Source: Mariprofundus sp. UBA1536 (GTDB taxonomy: Bacteria; Pseudomonadota; Zetaproteobacteria; Mariprofundales; Mariprofundaceae). From it: a stretch of DNA of 64,000 nucleotides. The translations under genes were made by a program, and so were the position numbers. The notes below the pieces were generated by a model. The model was not told where the DNA came from and did not search any database. It was given only the letters and a program-made list of their open reading frames with translations. Positions 17,194 through 25,929 of this stretch are shown in pieces (position 1 is the stretch's first letter; every line of letters starts with the position of its first letter). The DNA is taken from positions 1-64,000 of the forward strand of contig DCPU01000011.1 of assembly GCA_002323245.1 (NCBI GenBank). The letters run 5' to 3'.

Positions 17194-19215
17194 TTAATCA
17201 GCCGCTTCAGGGTAAAGATCTGGGAAAAGTGCCTGAGTCCGCTTTAAATGCACACGCATATTGCTATACACCGCTGCATCAGAAATGGGGATATGCAGTG
17301 GTTTGTACAAAATCGATTCAGATGCTTTCACATGGCTGCGATGAGTTTTCGACCAAACGGTGGTCGACTTATCTGCGTGCTGAAAAGCACTAAGCGCCAA
17401 ATGCGCCATGTGCACCAACATAATCGGTGCTTGCACATCAGGTGGCCAGCTTTGCGGATCTTGCCAGCATGGGAAATGATGATAATAAATAAATCGATGC
17501 AATTTCCTTGGTAGCTTCCAATGCAGCGCCAACATCATACCGGCATCAATATGCGTATAACCAAGCACTTCCATTTCAGCGACAAGCGCATCTTCGCCAC
17601 TTTCGATGCGTTGCTTCACATCATCAAGCTTGTACTGGCGCTCAGTATGCAAAATCACCAACTTGCCAATATCGTGCAGCAAGCCAAAAATCAAAGCCGA
17701 TTGCCTATCCACAGCGTTGCCGTGTTCAGCCAGCATGGCAGCAAACTCAGCAATCACTTGCCCATGAAACCAAATATGGCGCACTTCTTGGGATGAGACT
17801 TGCTTGGGCGAGAAATTAGGAACAATCGAGCTTAATATTAGTGTTTGGGCGCTATCCATACCCATACGTGTTAAGGCAATGGCCACATCCGTAGATTTCT
17901 TAGCACCAGCGGGCAAATACGCAGCTGTATTACACATTTTTAGCACATGCGCCGTCAGCACCGCATCATGCTCAATGGCCTTGGCCAATTCATGCGCTGA
18001 AGAATCTGGTCGCTCAAAAATGCGCTGCACCTCATGCCAAACTTCTGGCAAGGGCGGAATCGATTCGATGGCCGTTTTTAAATGAGTTAATGTTTCTGAG
18101 GTCAACGTGGGCGGGTGTCGCATATCAAATGGAGGCACTTCCGGCGCTAAGGGAGAATCCACTGAAAAGGCACTTTTGAGGGTGTTATGGGTTGCAGTTT
18201 GGGAGTGTTCATCGTCTTCGTTTTGCAACTTGGCCTCCATCATCAACACGCTGGAGTTCAGGCCAGAAAAAGTGATGTCTGAATCGGAAAAATCTGCAGC
18301 TCTGGGTAAAGTACCATCACCAAGTGCCTCTAAACGCGCCATCACTTCAAGCGTATTTTTCGGCCTTTTTTCTGGCTCTTTTTCTAAAAGATGTAAAATA
18401 AGTGTTGCCAAAGCTTCGGGGATTTCGGGATTAAAATCTCTGGGGTTGGGTGCAGGTTTACGCACCTGTTTTTCCATGATTTCAAACTCGCCGCCGCCAG
18501 TAGACATAAATGGCAGCAAGGCAGTAGTCATGCGAAACATGACAATACCAAGTGCATATAAATCGGTGGCCACACTAATCTCTTTGCCCAAAATCTGCTC
18601 TGGCGACATATACAAATACGTGCCCACCGTCATGCCGCTATTGGTAATATCGTCTTTATTAATCATGGTTTTGGCCAAACCAAAATCCATAAGTTTGGCA
18701 TGGCCATCATCGGTGATAAAAATATTCGATGGTTTAAGATCACGGTGAATCACATCATTGGCATGGGCGGTGGTTAAGGCATTGAGCACAGCTGTGGTGA
18801 TATTGATAACTTCACCAAGCGGAAGCGCACCACGGTGGTTGATATAATCTTTGAGATTGCAGCCAGAAAGCAATTCCATGACCAAGGCATGGACCTCACC
18901 TTTCTCATAAATATCAATAAATTCGATAATATTGGGATCAACCAGGGTTGCATGCAGACGCATCTCACGGCGAAAACGCTGCATATTGGCTTCATCGGAA
19001 AAACTTTCAGGGCTAAGAATTTTAACAGCAACATCACGGCTAGTAGGTACATGAACGGCATGAAAGACCACACCAATGCCACCCTGCCCTATTTTTTCTT
19101 CCAAGCTGTAATCGCCCATATGCGTTTTCCCATCATTATCGACAAGCAATTCACCGCAAGTGGGGCAAAAAATAATGTTATCGGGAAACCAAGTTCCGCA
19201 GGATGCGCATTTCAT
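17194..19215 (-). CDS. Zinc-ribbon / Ser-Thr protein kinase / HDOD fusion protein
   Basis: A 673-residue three-part signalling protein. Residues 3-20 form a zinc ribbon (CASC and CPTC). Residues about 35-300 are a Hanks-type kinase: glycine loop GQGGIGVVF, lysine in DVAVKIL (Lys65), catalytic loop HRDLKPSN, DFGLAK and GTYLYMSPEQ, all key residues present. A low-complexity linker leads to an HDOD domain (about 383-590; IPPLPEVWHEVQRIFERPDSS, FGLLHDIGKL), a divergent HD-type domain used in bacterial signalling. No transmembrane helix is visible, so it is probably cytosolic. It stands alone between ruvA and trmO on the same strand. Targets and input signal are unknown. Confidence 0.92.
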   Translation of the reverse strand: MKCASCGTWFPDNIIFCPTCGELLVDNDGKTHMGDYSLEEKIGQGGIGVVFHAVHVPTSRDVAVKILSPESFSDEANMQRFRREMRLHATLVDPNIIEFIDIYEKGEVHALVMELLSGCNLKDYINHRGALPLGEVINITTAVLNALTTAHANDVIHRDLKPSNIFITDDGHAKLMDFGLAKTMINKDDITNSGMTVGTYLYMSPEQILGKEISVATDLYALGIVMFRMTTALLPFMSTGGGEFEIMEKQVRKPAPNPRDFNPEIPEALATLILHLLEKEPEKRPKNTLEVMARLEALGDGTLPRAADFSDSDITFSGLNSSVLMMEAKLQNEDDEHSQTATHNTLKSAFSVDSPLAPEVPPFDMRHPPTLTSETLTHLKTAIESIPPLPEVWHEVQRIFERPDSSAHELAKAIEHDAVLTAHVLKMCNTAAYLPAGAKKSTDVAIALTRMGMDSAQTLILSSIVPNFSPKQVSSQEVRHIWFHGQVIAEFAAMLAEHGNAVDRQSALIFGLLHDIGKLVILHTERQYKLDDVKQRIESGEDALVAEMEVLGYTHIDAGMMLALHWKLPRKLHRFIYYHHFPCWQDPQSWPPDVQAPIMLVHMAHLALSAFQHADKSTTVWSKTHRSHVKASESILYKPLHIPISDAAVYSNMRVHLKRTQALFPDLYPEAAD

Positions 19216-19268
19216 GGTGCATGATTATTAAGCACAGGCTTTGAATGTCAAAGCTTGCTTTGAAGGCT

Positions 19269-19796
19269 TTAAGACTTGCCCAACCAACCTGCATTGGCCT
19301 CTGGAAAACAATCGGCCTCTTTGATGTAAGGCTTAATATCCAGCACTGGCGTACCATCAAGCATATCGTGATTCTCGATATGCAAAATGCGGCCTTTAAT
19401 CGATGATAATCGTACTACCGAAAGCCCCAAACTGTTGGGTCTGTGTGGCGCACGTGTAGAAAAAACACCATGATGGACATGCGGATCACGTGGTGGTTTA
19501 ACCAAAGGGTTCCAACCCTGATTCAGATGCATCCAATAAATCACCCAAATATGAGAGAAAGTATCCAAATCTTTGAGTGCCTGCTCAAAATTAAAACCGG
19601 AGTTGAGTTCAATGGTTCCCGTCACTGGCGTGACCGCATATGAAGGCTGGCGTGGTGTACCAAAGCGCTCCACATACGGGCTATGCACCACACCAATAGG
19701 TGCAAGCTTTACGGTAGTCGCCGCAACTTCAGCCTTATCGGCTTGTTTGGTATAATCTTTGGCCGGTTTGTTCGGAGATGGCTGACGCCAACTCAT
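19269..19796 (-). CDS. trmO: tRNA (N6-threonylcarbamoyladenosine37-N6)-methyltransferase TrmO
   Basis: A 175-residue TsaA/TrmO-family protein that methylates the t6A base at position 37 of certain tRNAs with S-adenosylmethionine. The signature GVFSTRAPHRPNSLGLSVVRL and the segments PIGVVHSPY and LDIKPYI identify the beta-barrel family. About 27 extra residues precede the domain, rich in Lys/Ala, and could mean the real start is further in. It lies 15 bases after the clpA stop on the same strand. Confidence 0.9.
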   Translation of the reverse strand: MSWRQPSPNKPAKDYTKQADKAEVAATTVKLAPIGVVHSPYVERFGTPRQPSYAVTPVTGTIELNSGFNFEQALKDLDTFSHIWVIYWMHLNQGWNPLVKPPRDPHVHHGVFSTRAPHRPNSLGLSVVRLSSIKGRILHIENHDMLDGTPVLDIKPYIKEADCFPEANAGWLGKS

Positions 19797-19811
19797 GCTA
19801 AGAAGGCCATC

Positions 19812-22064
19812 TTAAACCTTCGCTGATTCGCGAGCGACATCGATGGTTAAACCCTCAAGCCCGACTTTCACCACAGCAGTGCCACCTTTTTGCAAATCAC
19901 CAAAGAGAATTTTATCTGCCAAGGCTTTTTTGATTTGCTCGCGGATGAGTCTATCCATAGGCCTTGCGCCCATTTGCGGATCATAACCCTCGCGTGCCAA
20001 CCATTTGCGCGCCTCATCGGTAACTTCAAGCTCAACTTTCTTATCTTGAAGCTGCATTTCCAGAGCCATGATGAATTTATCCACCACATGTAAGATGGTA
20101 TCGGTATCCAGCGGCGCAAAGGGAATCATGGCATCCAAACGGTTACGAAACTCTGGCGTAAACAAGCGTTTGACCGCTTCTTCATCAGCTTTGTGATTGC
20201 TCACCGAGCTAAAACCAATGGATGCTTTTTGCATTTCAAAAGCGCCTGCATTACTGGTCATAATCAAAATCACGTGTCTGAAATCAGCAGATTTGCCGTT
20301 GTTATCGGTCAACGTACCATGATCCATCACTTGCAAAAGCACATTAAACAAATCCGGATGCGCTTTTTCAATTTCATCGAGCAGCAACACAGCATGGGGT
20401 TGTTTATTAATCGCTTCAGTGAGCAAACCACCTTGCTCAAAGCCCACATAACCTGGAGGCGCACCAATCAAACGAGAAACTGCATGTGATTCCATGTATT
20501 CGGACATATCAAAGCGCAGCAATTCCACACCCATAATACGTGCCAATTGTTTGACCACTTCAGTTTTGCCCACACCAGTTGGGCCAGTGAATAAGAAGCT
20601 ACCAATCGGCTTATCGGGTGAGGCCAGCCCTGCTCGCGATAGTTTGATGCTGGAAGCCAATTGTTCGATAGCAAGATTTTGCCCAAACACTGAAAGCTTC
20701 AAATTGCGCTCCAAATTCGACAGCGCTTTTTTATCTGAGGATGAGACTTGCCGCGCAGGAATACGCGCCATGGAAGCCACAGTGCTTTCAATATCATGCA
20801 CACCCAGCTGTTTTTTACGTTTGCCCTCTTCATGAATATGTACCGCAGCGCCAGCTTCATCGAGCACATCAATGGCCGAATCGGGTAAATGGCGGTCAGT
20901 GATATAACGTGCTGCTAATTTTGCAGCTTCACTGATGGCAACGCGGCTGTATTTGATTTGATGATGCTCCTCCAAGCGTGATTTCAAGCCGTTGAGAATC
21001 TCCACTGTGAGTTCAATGCTTGGCTCGACAATGTCCACTTTGCCAAACCGACGCGACAAAGCCGTTTCCTTCTCAAAAATTTGCCTATATTCCTGATAGG
21101 TCGTGGCACCCAAACAACGCAATTCGCCATTTGCCAAAGCGGGTTTAAGCAAATTCGATACGTCCATGGCACTGCCATTAACAGACCCTGCGCCCACGAT
21201 GGTATGAATTTCGTCAATAAACAGAATGGAATTTTTCTCGGCTTTTAGCGCCACCAACACAGCTTTGAGGCGTTCTTCAAAATCACCTCGGTATTTGGTG
21301 CCAGCCAGCAACGCGCCCATATCCAGTGAATACACTTGTGAATCTTTTAAAATATCGGGGGCTTTGTTTTGCACAATACGCATCGCCAAACCTTCAGCGA
21401 TGGCTGTTTTTCCCACGCCAGCTTCACCAACTAGTAGCGGATTGTTCTTTTTGCGTCTGCACAAAATGTGCATACAGCGATTAAGCTCATCATCGCGGCC
21501 AATCACGGGATCGAGCACACCCAATAAGGCTTTATCGGTTAAGTTTTCACAATACCTGTGCAGTGGAGAAGCTTCGGTGCGCTCATCGCTAACACGGCTC
21601 AAATCAATATTGTGTTCAATGCTGTGCTGGATTTTATCTAAACCCTTGGAAATAAAGGTAATCACATCCAAGCGGTTGATACCTGCTTTGTTAAGGAAAT
21701 AACAAGCATGTGAATCTTTTTCAGAAAAAATTGCTACCAAGGCATGCGCACCAGTGACCACATCTTTGCCAGCTGATTGCACATGCATCACTGCCCGCTG
21801 AATCACACGCTGCAGACCAACGCTGGCGATGGTTTCGCCTGTGCCTTCGGGTAAAACAGTGATATGCGTTTGGATAAAGCTTTCAAGCTCTTCACGCAAG
21901 AAATCGACATCAGCGTTGAGGCCGTCAAACACCACCTTAGCTTCAGGGTTATCAAGCATACCCAAAAGCAGATGTTCGATGGTCACAAACTCATTACGAT
22001 GAAGGTGCGCCGACCGAAAAATATCGTTTAGCGATTGCTCTAAATGTTCACTTAAAATGCCCAT
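19812..22064 (-). CDS. clpA: ClpA, ATP-dependent Clp protease specificity subunit
   Basis: A 750-residue AAA+ unfoldase that feeds substrates to ClpP. The N-terminal double Clp repeat (residues 1-150), first ATPase module (LLVGEAGVGKTAIAEGLA, SILFIDEIHTIVGAG), second module (FLFTGPTGVGKTEVVKQLA, AVLLLDEIEKAHPD) and C-terminal D2 small domain are all present, and the length is normal for ClpA rather than ClpB. GGAG lies 5 bases before the ATG. The adaptor gene clpS, often directly upstream, is not here; a subtilase gene takes that place. clpP is also not in the window. Confidence 0.97.
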   Translation of the reverse strand: MGILSEHLEQSLNDIFRSAHLHRNEFVTIEHLLLGMLDNPEAKVVFDGLNADVDFLREELESFIQTHITVLPEGTGETIASVGLQRVIQRAVMHVQSAGKDVVTGAHALVAIFSEKDSHACYFLNKAGINRLDVITFISKGLDKIQHSIEHNIDLSRVSDERTEASPLHRYCENLTDKALLGVLDPVIGRDDELNRCMHILCRRKKNNPLLVGEAGVGKTAIAEGLAMRIVQNKAPDILKDSQVYSLDMGALLAGTKYRGDFEERLKAVLVALKAEKNSILFIDEIHTIVGAGSVNGSAMDVSNLLKPALANGELRCLGATTYQEYRQIFEKETALSRRFGKVDIVEPSIELTVEILNGLKSRLEEHHQIKYSRVAISEAAKLAARYITDRHLPDSAIDVLDEAGAAVHIHEEGKRKKQLGVHDIESTVASMARIPARQVSSSDKKALSNLERNLKLSVFGQNLAIEQLASSIKLSRAGLASPDKPIGSFLFTGPTGVGKTEVVKQLARIMGVELLRFDMSEYMESHAVSRLIGAPPGYVGFEQGGLLTEAINKQPHAVLLLDEIEKAHPDLFNVLLQVMDHGTLTDNNGKSADFRHVILIMTSNAGAFEMQKASIGFSSVSNHKADEEAVKRLFTPEFRNRLDAMIPFAPLDTDTILHVVDKFIMALEMQLQDKKVELEVTDEARKWLAREGYDPQMGARPMDRLIREQIKKALADKILFGDLQKGGTAVVKVGLEGLTIDVARESAKV

Positions 22065-22111
22065 AAATTCTCCATTGTATCAACTATCGCCTACATCCAA
22101 CAAAACTCAAA

Positions 22112-24235
22112 CTACCCTGCGTCACTTACGACTTCGACTGGCACCTTTCTTCTACGCAAGTGTAAAGCCAACATCACGGCAATCAACCCCACAGGTATAG
22201 GCGACATCCCACTCAGCGGCGACAAACAAGGTCCACCCGAGCCACCACCACCAGTTTCAACAACGGTTTCTAAAGGCGCTAGCGGCTCAGTGGTCGTGGT
22301 GCTGGCCATAATTTGATATTGTGACGGCTTCTGATCAAAACTAATAACTACCACGCGCCATGTGCCAGCTTGAGGGTTATTCACCAAAATTTGCTCATTG
22401 CCAATGCTCGACAACGACGATTTCACACCCGCTCCGCGACCTGATGGGTCAAAATAAACGCTGTAATCAAACGCTGGCTCAGCATCATATTGCATTAAAA
22501 TATCGATATCAGTAAGGCTGGCAGTGCTGATATTCAAGACCGATTGCCCAGTAGGCACATCGATGTGGAAATATTGAAATTCATCATGAGCATGATTCAT
22601 GGTTGTGGCATTGACCACAGCATCAGCAATCAAAGTGCCCGAATCCAAGGTGAAATAACGGGTAAACGTATGACTCACTGTGGTAATCGTCAGCACAAAA
22701 GGGAAACGATGAAATCCAGTAAAAGCACTGGTTGTAATTGCAAAATTACCTATCGAAGATGCTTTTTGACCCATCGCCATATTGGGCCAAGGCAAGCTAG
22801 ACGGCGAAATACTCACCAAAGGGTCTGTGCTGGTTAAAGTGGCCGTAATGCCCGTTGTTGCAAGCCATACGTTTTCCAGTTCAACAGTCAGCTGCAAGGT
22901 CTCATTGGCATCCATCAACTGATTGTTGTTATCAGTCAAAGTCAATTTGGACACCACGATTTCTGGTTGCGCTGCAATCGATAACGCCGCTGCTGCATCC
23001 ACCCGTCCATCGGTAGCGCTATAGCCGTGCTCCGCCATAGGTGTGCTCGAAGCCATAATACGCCCTTTAATCTCTTGGTATGTTGCTGTGGGGTATTGCG
23101 CTTTAATCAAAGCTGCCACCCCTGCCGTCAACGGTGAGGAAAATGACGTTCCCGATGCGAAATCAGAGCCTGAAACGGGCGAGAGCACAAATACCGATTC
23201 ACCTGGAGCAACCACATCCACGGATGTTTGACCGTAATGGGTCCAATCGGTGTATTTGCCTTTAATATTATGCGCACCAACAGCCAAGATATTCGGATAC
23301 GGAAGACTGGATGGATAGTCAGGAACACGGTCATTGTTTCCATCGTAATTACCAGCAGCAGTGACAAGCAAAACACCTGCATCCCTAAGCTTCACCATAC
23401 CCGCTGATTCAGATCGCGAAAATTGTGGCCCGCCCCAGCTGGCATTCACAATCTGCGCATAATTATCAATGGCATAATTAAGGGCTGCCAACTCGCTGGC
23501 CACATCGCCCAAAAATTTCAGGGGCATGATACTAACATTCCAGTTTACGCCGCTGCCCAAGATGCCGTTGTTACCGACCGCACCAATGCAGCCTGAAACC
23601 ATGGTGCCATGCCCTTCACCCGTGCCTGGATTAGCACTAGGGTCATTATCGTTATCGACAAAATCCCAGCCATGCACATCGTCACTATAGCCATTGGCAT
23701 CATCATCAATGCCGTTGCCTGGAATTTCACCTGGGTTTGCCCAAATATTGGCATACAAATCGGCATGGTTGATATCCACAGAATCATCAATCACAGCCAC
23801 AACCACAGTATTGCTGCCCGTGTTGATACCCCATGCCGCGGGCATATTCATATCGACATTCGGAATTGAACCCACATATTGACCTGTATTATCCAAACTC
23901 CATTGCTTGTCAAACAAAGGGTCGTTTGGCAAAAGACGCATATAACGCGGGTAATTGGGTTCAGCAAAACTTACAGAGGGGTCAACATTTAAGGCAGCAA
24001 TCACCAAAGCTGCATCCATGGGCGAAGCAAGCTGCCAGTGTTCGATACCGCCAAGGCGCTTAAACTGCTTTGATTGCATCACATTCACTTTGGTTTTTAA
24101 GGTATTTTGGGCTTGTTTGCTGCCGCCTGCTTTAAATTGCACAATCAGGTCTTGCCCGTATCCAATGGCGGCTGATTGCGCCGAAGAAGCCCAAGAAAAA
24201 ACCAACGCAAAAGCCAAACCTGCAAAAAATTTCAT
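22112..24235 (-). CDS. Secreted subtilisin-family (S8) serine protease with C-terminal anchor-like tail
   Basis: A 707-residue exported protease. A signal peptide (about residues 1-24, ending SSAQSA) leads into an inhibitor-like propeptide and the S8 domain with the triad regions VVVAVIDDSVDINHADL (Asp), GHGTMVSGCIGAVG (His) and GTSFSSPLTAGVAALI (Ser), plus oxyanion Asn in NASWGG. The Asp motif reads DDS rather than the usual DTG. Beta-rich C-terminal domains follow, including a PPC-like part. The protein ends with a Gly-rich stretch (GGGGSGGPC), a hydrophobic segment and an RRRK cluster, the layout of GlyGly-CTERM-type sorting tails. ATG 24235 with GGGGA 5 bases upstream is preferred over GTG 24259. 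Confidence 0.92.
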   Translation of the reverse strand: MKFFAGLAFALVFSWASSAQSAAIGYGQDLIVQFKAGGSKQAQNTLKTKVNVMQSKQFKRLGGIEHWQLASPMDAALVIAALNVDPSVSFAEPNYPRYMRLLPNDPLFDKQWSLDNTGQYVGSIPNVDMNMPAAWGINTGSNTVVVAVIDDSVDINHADLYANIWANPGEIPGNGIDDDANGYSDDVHGWDFVDNDNDPSANPGTGEGHGTMVSGCIGAVGNNGILGSGVNWNVSIMPLKFLGDVASELAALNYAIDNYAQIVNASWGGPQFSRSESAGMVKLRDAGVLLVTAAGNYDGNNDRVPDYPSSLPYPNILAVGAHNIKGKYTDWTHYGQTSVDVVAPGESVFVLSPVSGSDFASGTSFSSPLTAGVAALIKAQYPTATYQEIKGRIMASSTPMAEHGYSATDGRVDAAAALSIAAQPEIVVSKLTLTDNNNQLMDANETLQLTVELENVWLATTGITATLTSTDPLVSISPSSLPWPNMAMGQKASSIGNFAITTSAFTGFHRFPFVLTITTVSHTFTRYFTLDSGTLIADAVVNATTMNHAHDEFQYFHIDVPTGQSVLNISTASLTDIDILMQYDAEPAFDYSVYFDPSGRGAGVKSSLSSIGNEQILVNNPQAGTWRVVVISFDQKPSQYQIMASTTTTEPLAPLETVVETGGGGSGGPCLSPLSGMSPIPVGLIAVMLALHLRRRKVPVEVVSDAG

Positions 24236-24405
24236 GCATTTCCCCTTCGTGAATGCCACGTATCTTTCACGCTAGCCCAGACATATGCAAGGCAACATCT
24301 TCGCCAAAATATTGTTTTTATTGATGAAGCCTTAATGAATATAGCTGATAGAAACACAGTGTAGAAGTAAGCCATGACACGGCGAGCAATAGACACATCA
24401 ATGTG

Positions 24406-25887
24406 TTACTTGAAATAACGGTCTATCAAATTCGCATCGTCAAAATGGCGCTCACCTACAAATTCAGTGGCATGGTGGCCCCATTGACGCATTGCACCAG
24501 CCGATTCGATACCCATCGGCCAGAAAAAGAAACGCTCTCCACGCTCGCTTCCTGCGACCAAACCATCTTCATCAAACATACTTTTAAAACCTTCTGCGTA
24601 GGGGATGCTTCTGAGTGCATGGTAAGGTCGTTGCTGATAAGGCACACCTTTATTGGAGCCTGCCTTTTGAATACGCAACAAGCTATGTGTCTGACTTTTT
24701 ATCACCAATTCAAGATGATCTCCAAAGGAATTGGGTATGAACTGTGGCACCAAAGCCCCTTCCTCATAAAAGTCTTCTTTTTCTTTCAGCGATAAGCTTT
24801 GGCTTGGAAAAAACATGTGATAACAACCGCACGGATGAATGGCATCATAAAGCAAAGGTCGTCCATCTTCAGTTAAGGTTACGCGCCAAATCAAGCCATC
24901 CAATTCACCGCCCAACAAATCGAATACAGATGTTTTAGGCCGAGCAGAAAACCAAAACATATAATTTAATTGTAGCAAAGCTTTGCCATGCCAACGTGTA
25001 TGAGAAATATGCGTATAAACGACGGGATTCTTTACATGTATGCTTTGTTGGGCTGAATTGATTTTTATCTCACCCAAATGATCAACATCAGTCGCAGCTA
25101 AAATGGTTAGCTGGGGCGCAAAGTGCTCAAACAAATGTTTCATTTCGGAGTCATCAGGGATAGGAATATTCAAAGGGTTCTTGCCTTGACCCTTGGTATT
25201 GATTGGATGTTCTAAAGCTGCGCCTTCAGTTACTTTCATGTGATAATGTAAGTCTGATTCGTCTGCCACCAATGGTTCCTGAAAACTGGCTTTAGCATCA
25301 TCTTGCCAGGCATGAACACCCATCAGAAAGGGAACAGCAGTCAAAGGATACAAGCCCACTACCCGCTTCCAAGTTTGATAATCATCTGGGACTTTGCTTG
25401 CTGCGACGATATCAGGAAGATGTTTGAGACGAAACGCATGGGTTTGTTGCATACATTGCTGCAAAGCTTCATCTACATTTTGATGGAAATATTTTTGTGT
25501 CCAAAGGTCTAGTTTCTCTTGTGATGCAGGTAAGAGGTTCTTTTTTTCAATGCTCCAATCCATAAGCGCTTGACTTTCAAGTTGCGTTAACCAAAAGGGT
25601 GCTTCTTTTTCCGTTTCCAACTCATGTGCATATGAAGACCAAAAACGATTGGTTCTGAGCATAGGAAAGCCATGAATACGCTTGTTTTGCACATCTCGAA
25701 CATGTTCACTCACAATAGCGGCATCCAATTGCGCAACCAAATCACCACATGTTGGATGAAGATCTTGCCATACAATAGACTGATGTTTGGCCATACAACC
25801 AGAGAATAAAAACATGGTACCCAGCAAAAAAAACACATAAAAAAAACGGTAAGGGTTAGATCTTGTTTCACACGAAAATTGAATCAC
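24406..25887 (-). CDS. Lipoprotein of unknown function
   Basis: A 493-residue protein that I do not recognise. The N-terminus has a basic stretch, a hydrophobic core and a lipobox (LFSGC, Cys31), so it should be a membrane-anchored lipoprotein. The body is rich in His, Trp and Cys, with a DAIHPCGCYHMFFP segment that could bind metal or form a disulfide. The start is GTG 25887; just upstream lies AGGAGG followed by a run of G, so the ribosome-binding site is part of a homopolymer (see the tract at 25890). It follows the hydrolase-OsmC gene by 42 bases on the same strand. Confidence 0.75.
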   Translation of the reverse strand: MIQFSCETRSNPYRFFYVFFLLGTMFLFSGCMAKHQSIVWQDLHPTCGDLVAQLDAAIVSEHVRDVQNKRIHGFPMLRTNRFWSSYAHELETEKEAPFWLTQLESQALMDWSIEKKNLLPASQEKLDLWTQKYFHQNVDEALQQCMQQTHAFRLKHLPDIVAASKVPDDYQTWKRVVGLYPLTAVPFLMGVHAWQDDAKASFQEPLVADESDLHYHMKVTEGAALEHPINTKGQGKNPLNIPIPDDSEMKHLFEHFAPQLTILAATDVDHLGEIKINSAQQSIHVKNPVVYTHISHTRWHGKALLQLNYMFWFSARPKTSVFDLLGGELDGLIWRVTLTEDGRPLLYDAIHPCGCYHMFFPSQSLSLKEKEDFYEEGALVPQFIPNSFGDHLELVIKSQTHSLLRIQKAGSNKGVPYQQRPYHALRSIPYAEGFKSMFDEDGLVAGSERGERFFFWPMGIESAGAMRQWGHHATEFVGERHFDDANLIDRYFK

Positions 25888-25889
25888 TG

Positions 25890-25899
25890 CCCCCCCCCC
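25890..25899 (-). repeat. 10-base poly-G tract (minus strand) in the ribosome-binding site
   Basis: Ten C on the plus strand, ten G in the transcript, lie between AGGA and the GTG start of the lipoprotein gene. Gain or loss of G would change the spacing between the Shine-Dalgarno element and the start codon, the way translational contingency loci work. It is the longest homopolymer I saw in the window. A sequencing artefact is possible because nearby genes carry homopolymer frameshifts. Confidence 0.7.
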
Positions 25900-25929
25900 T
25901 CCTCGTTTTCAATAAATTTTCCTGCGAAT

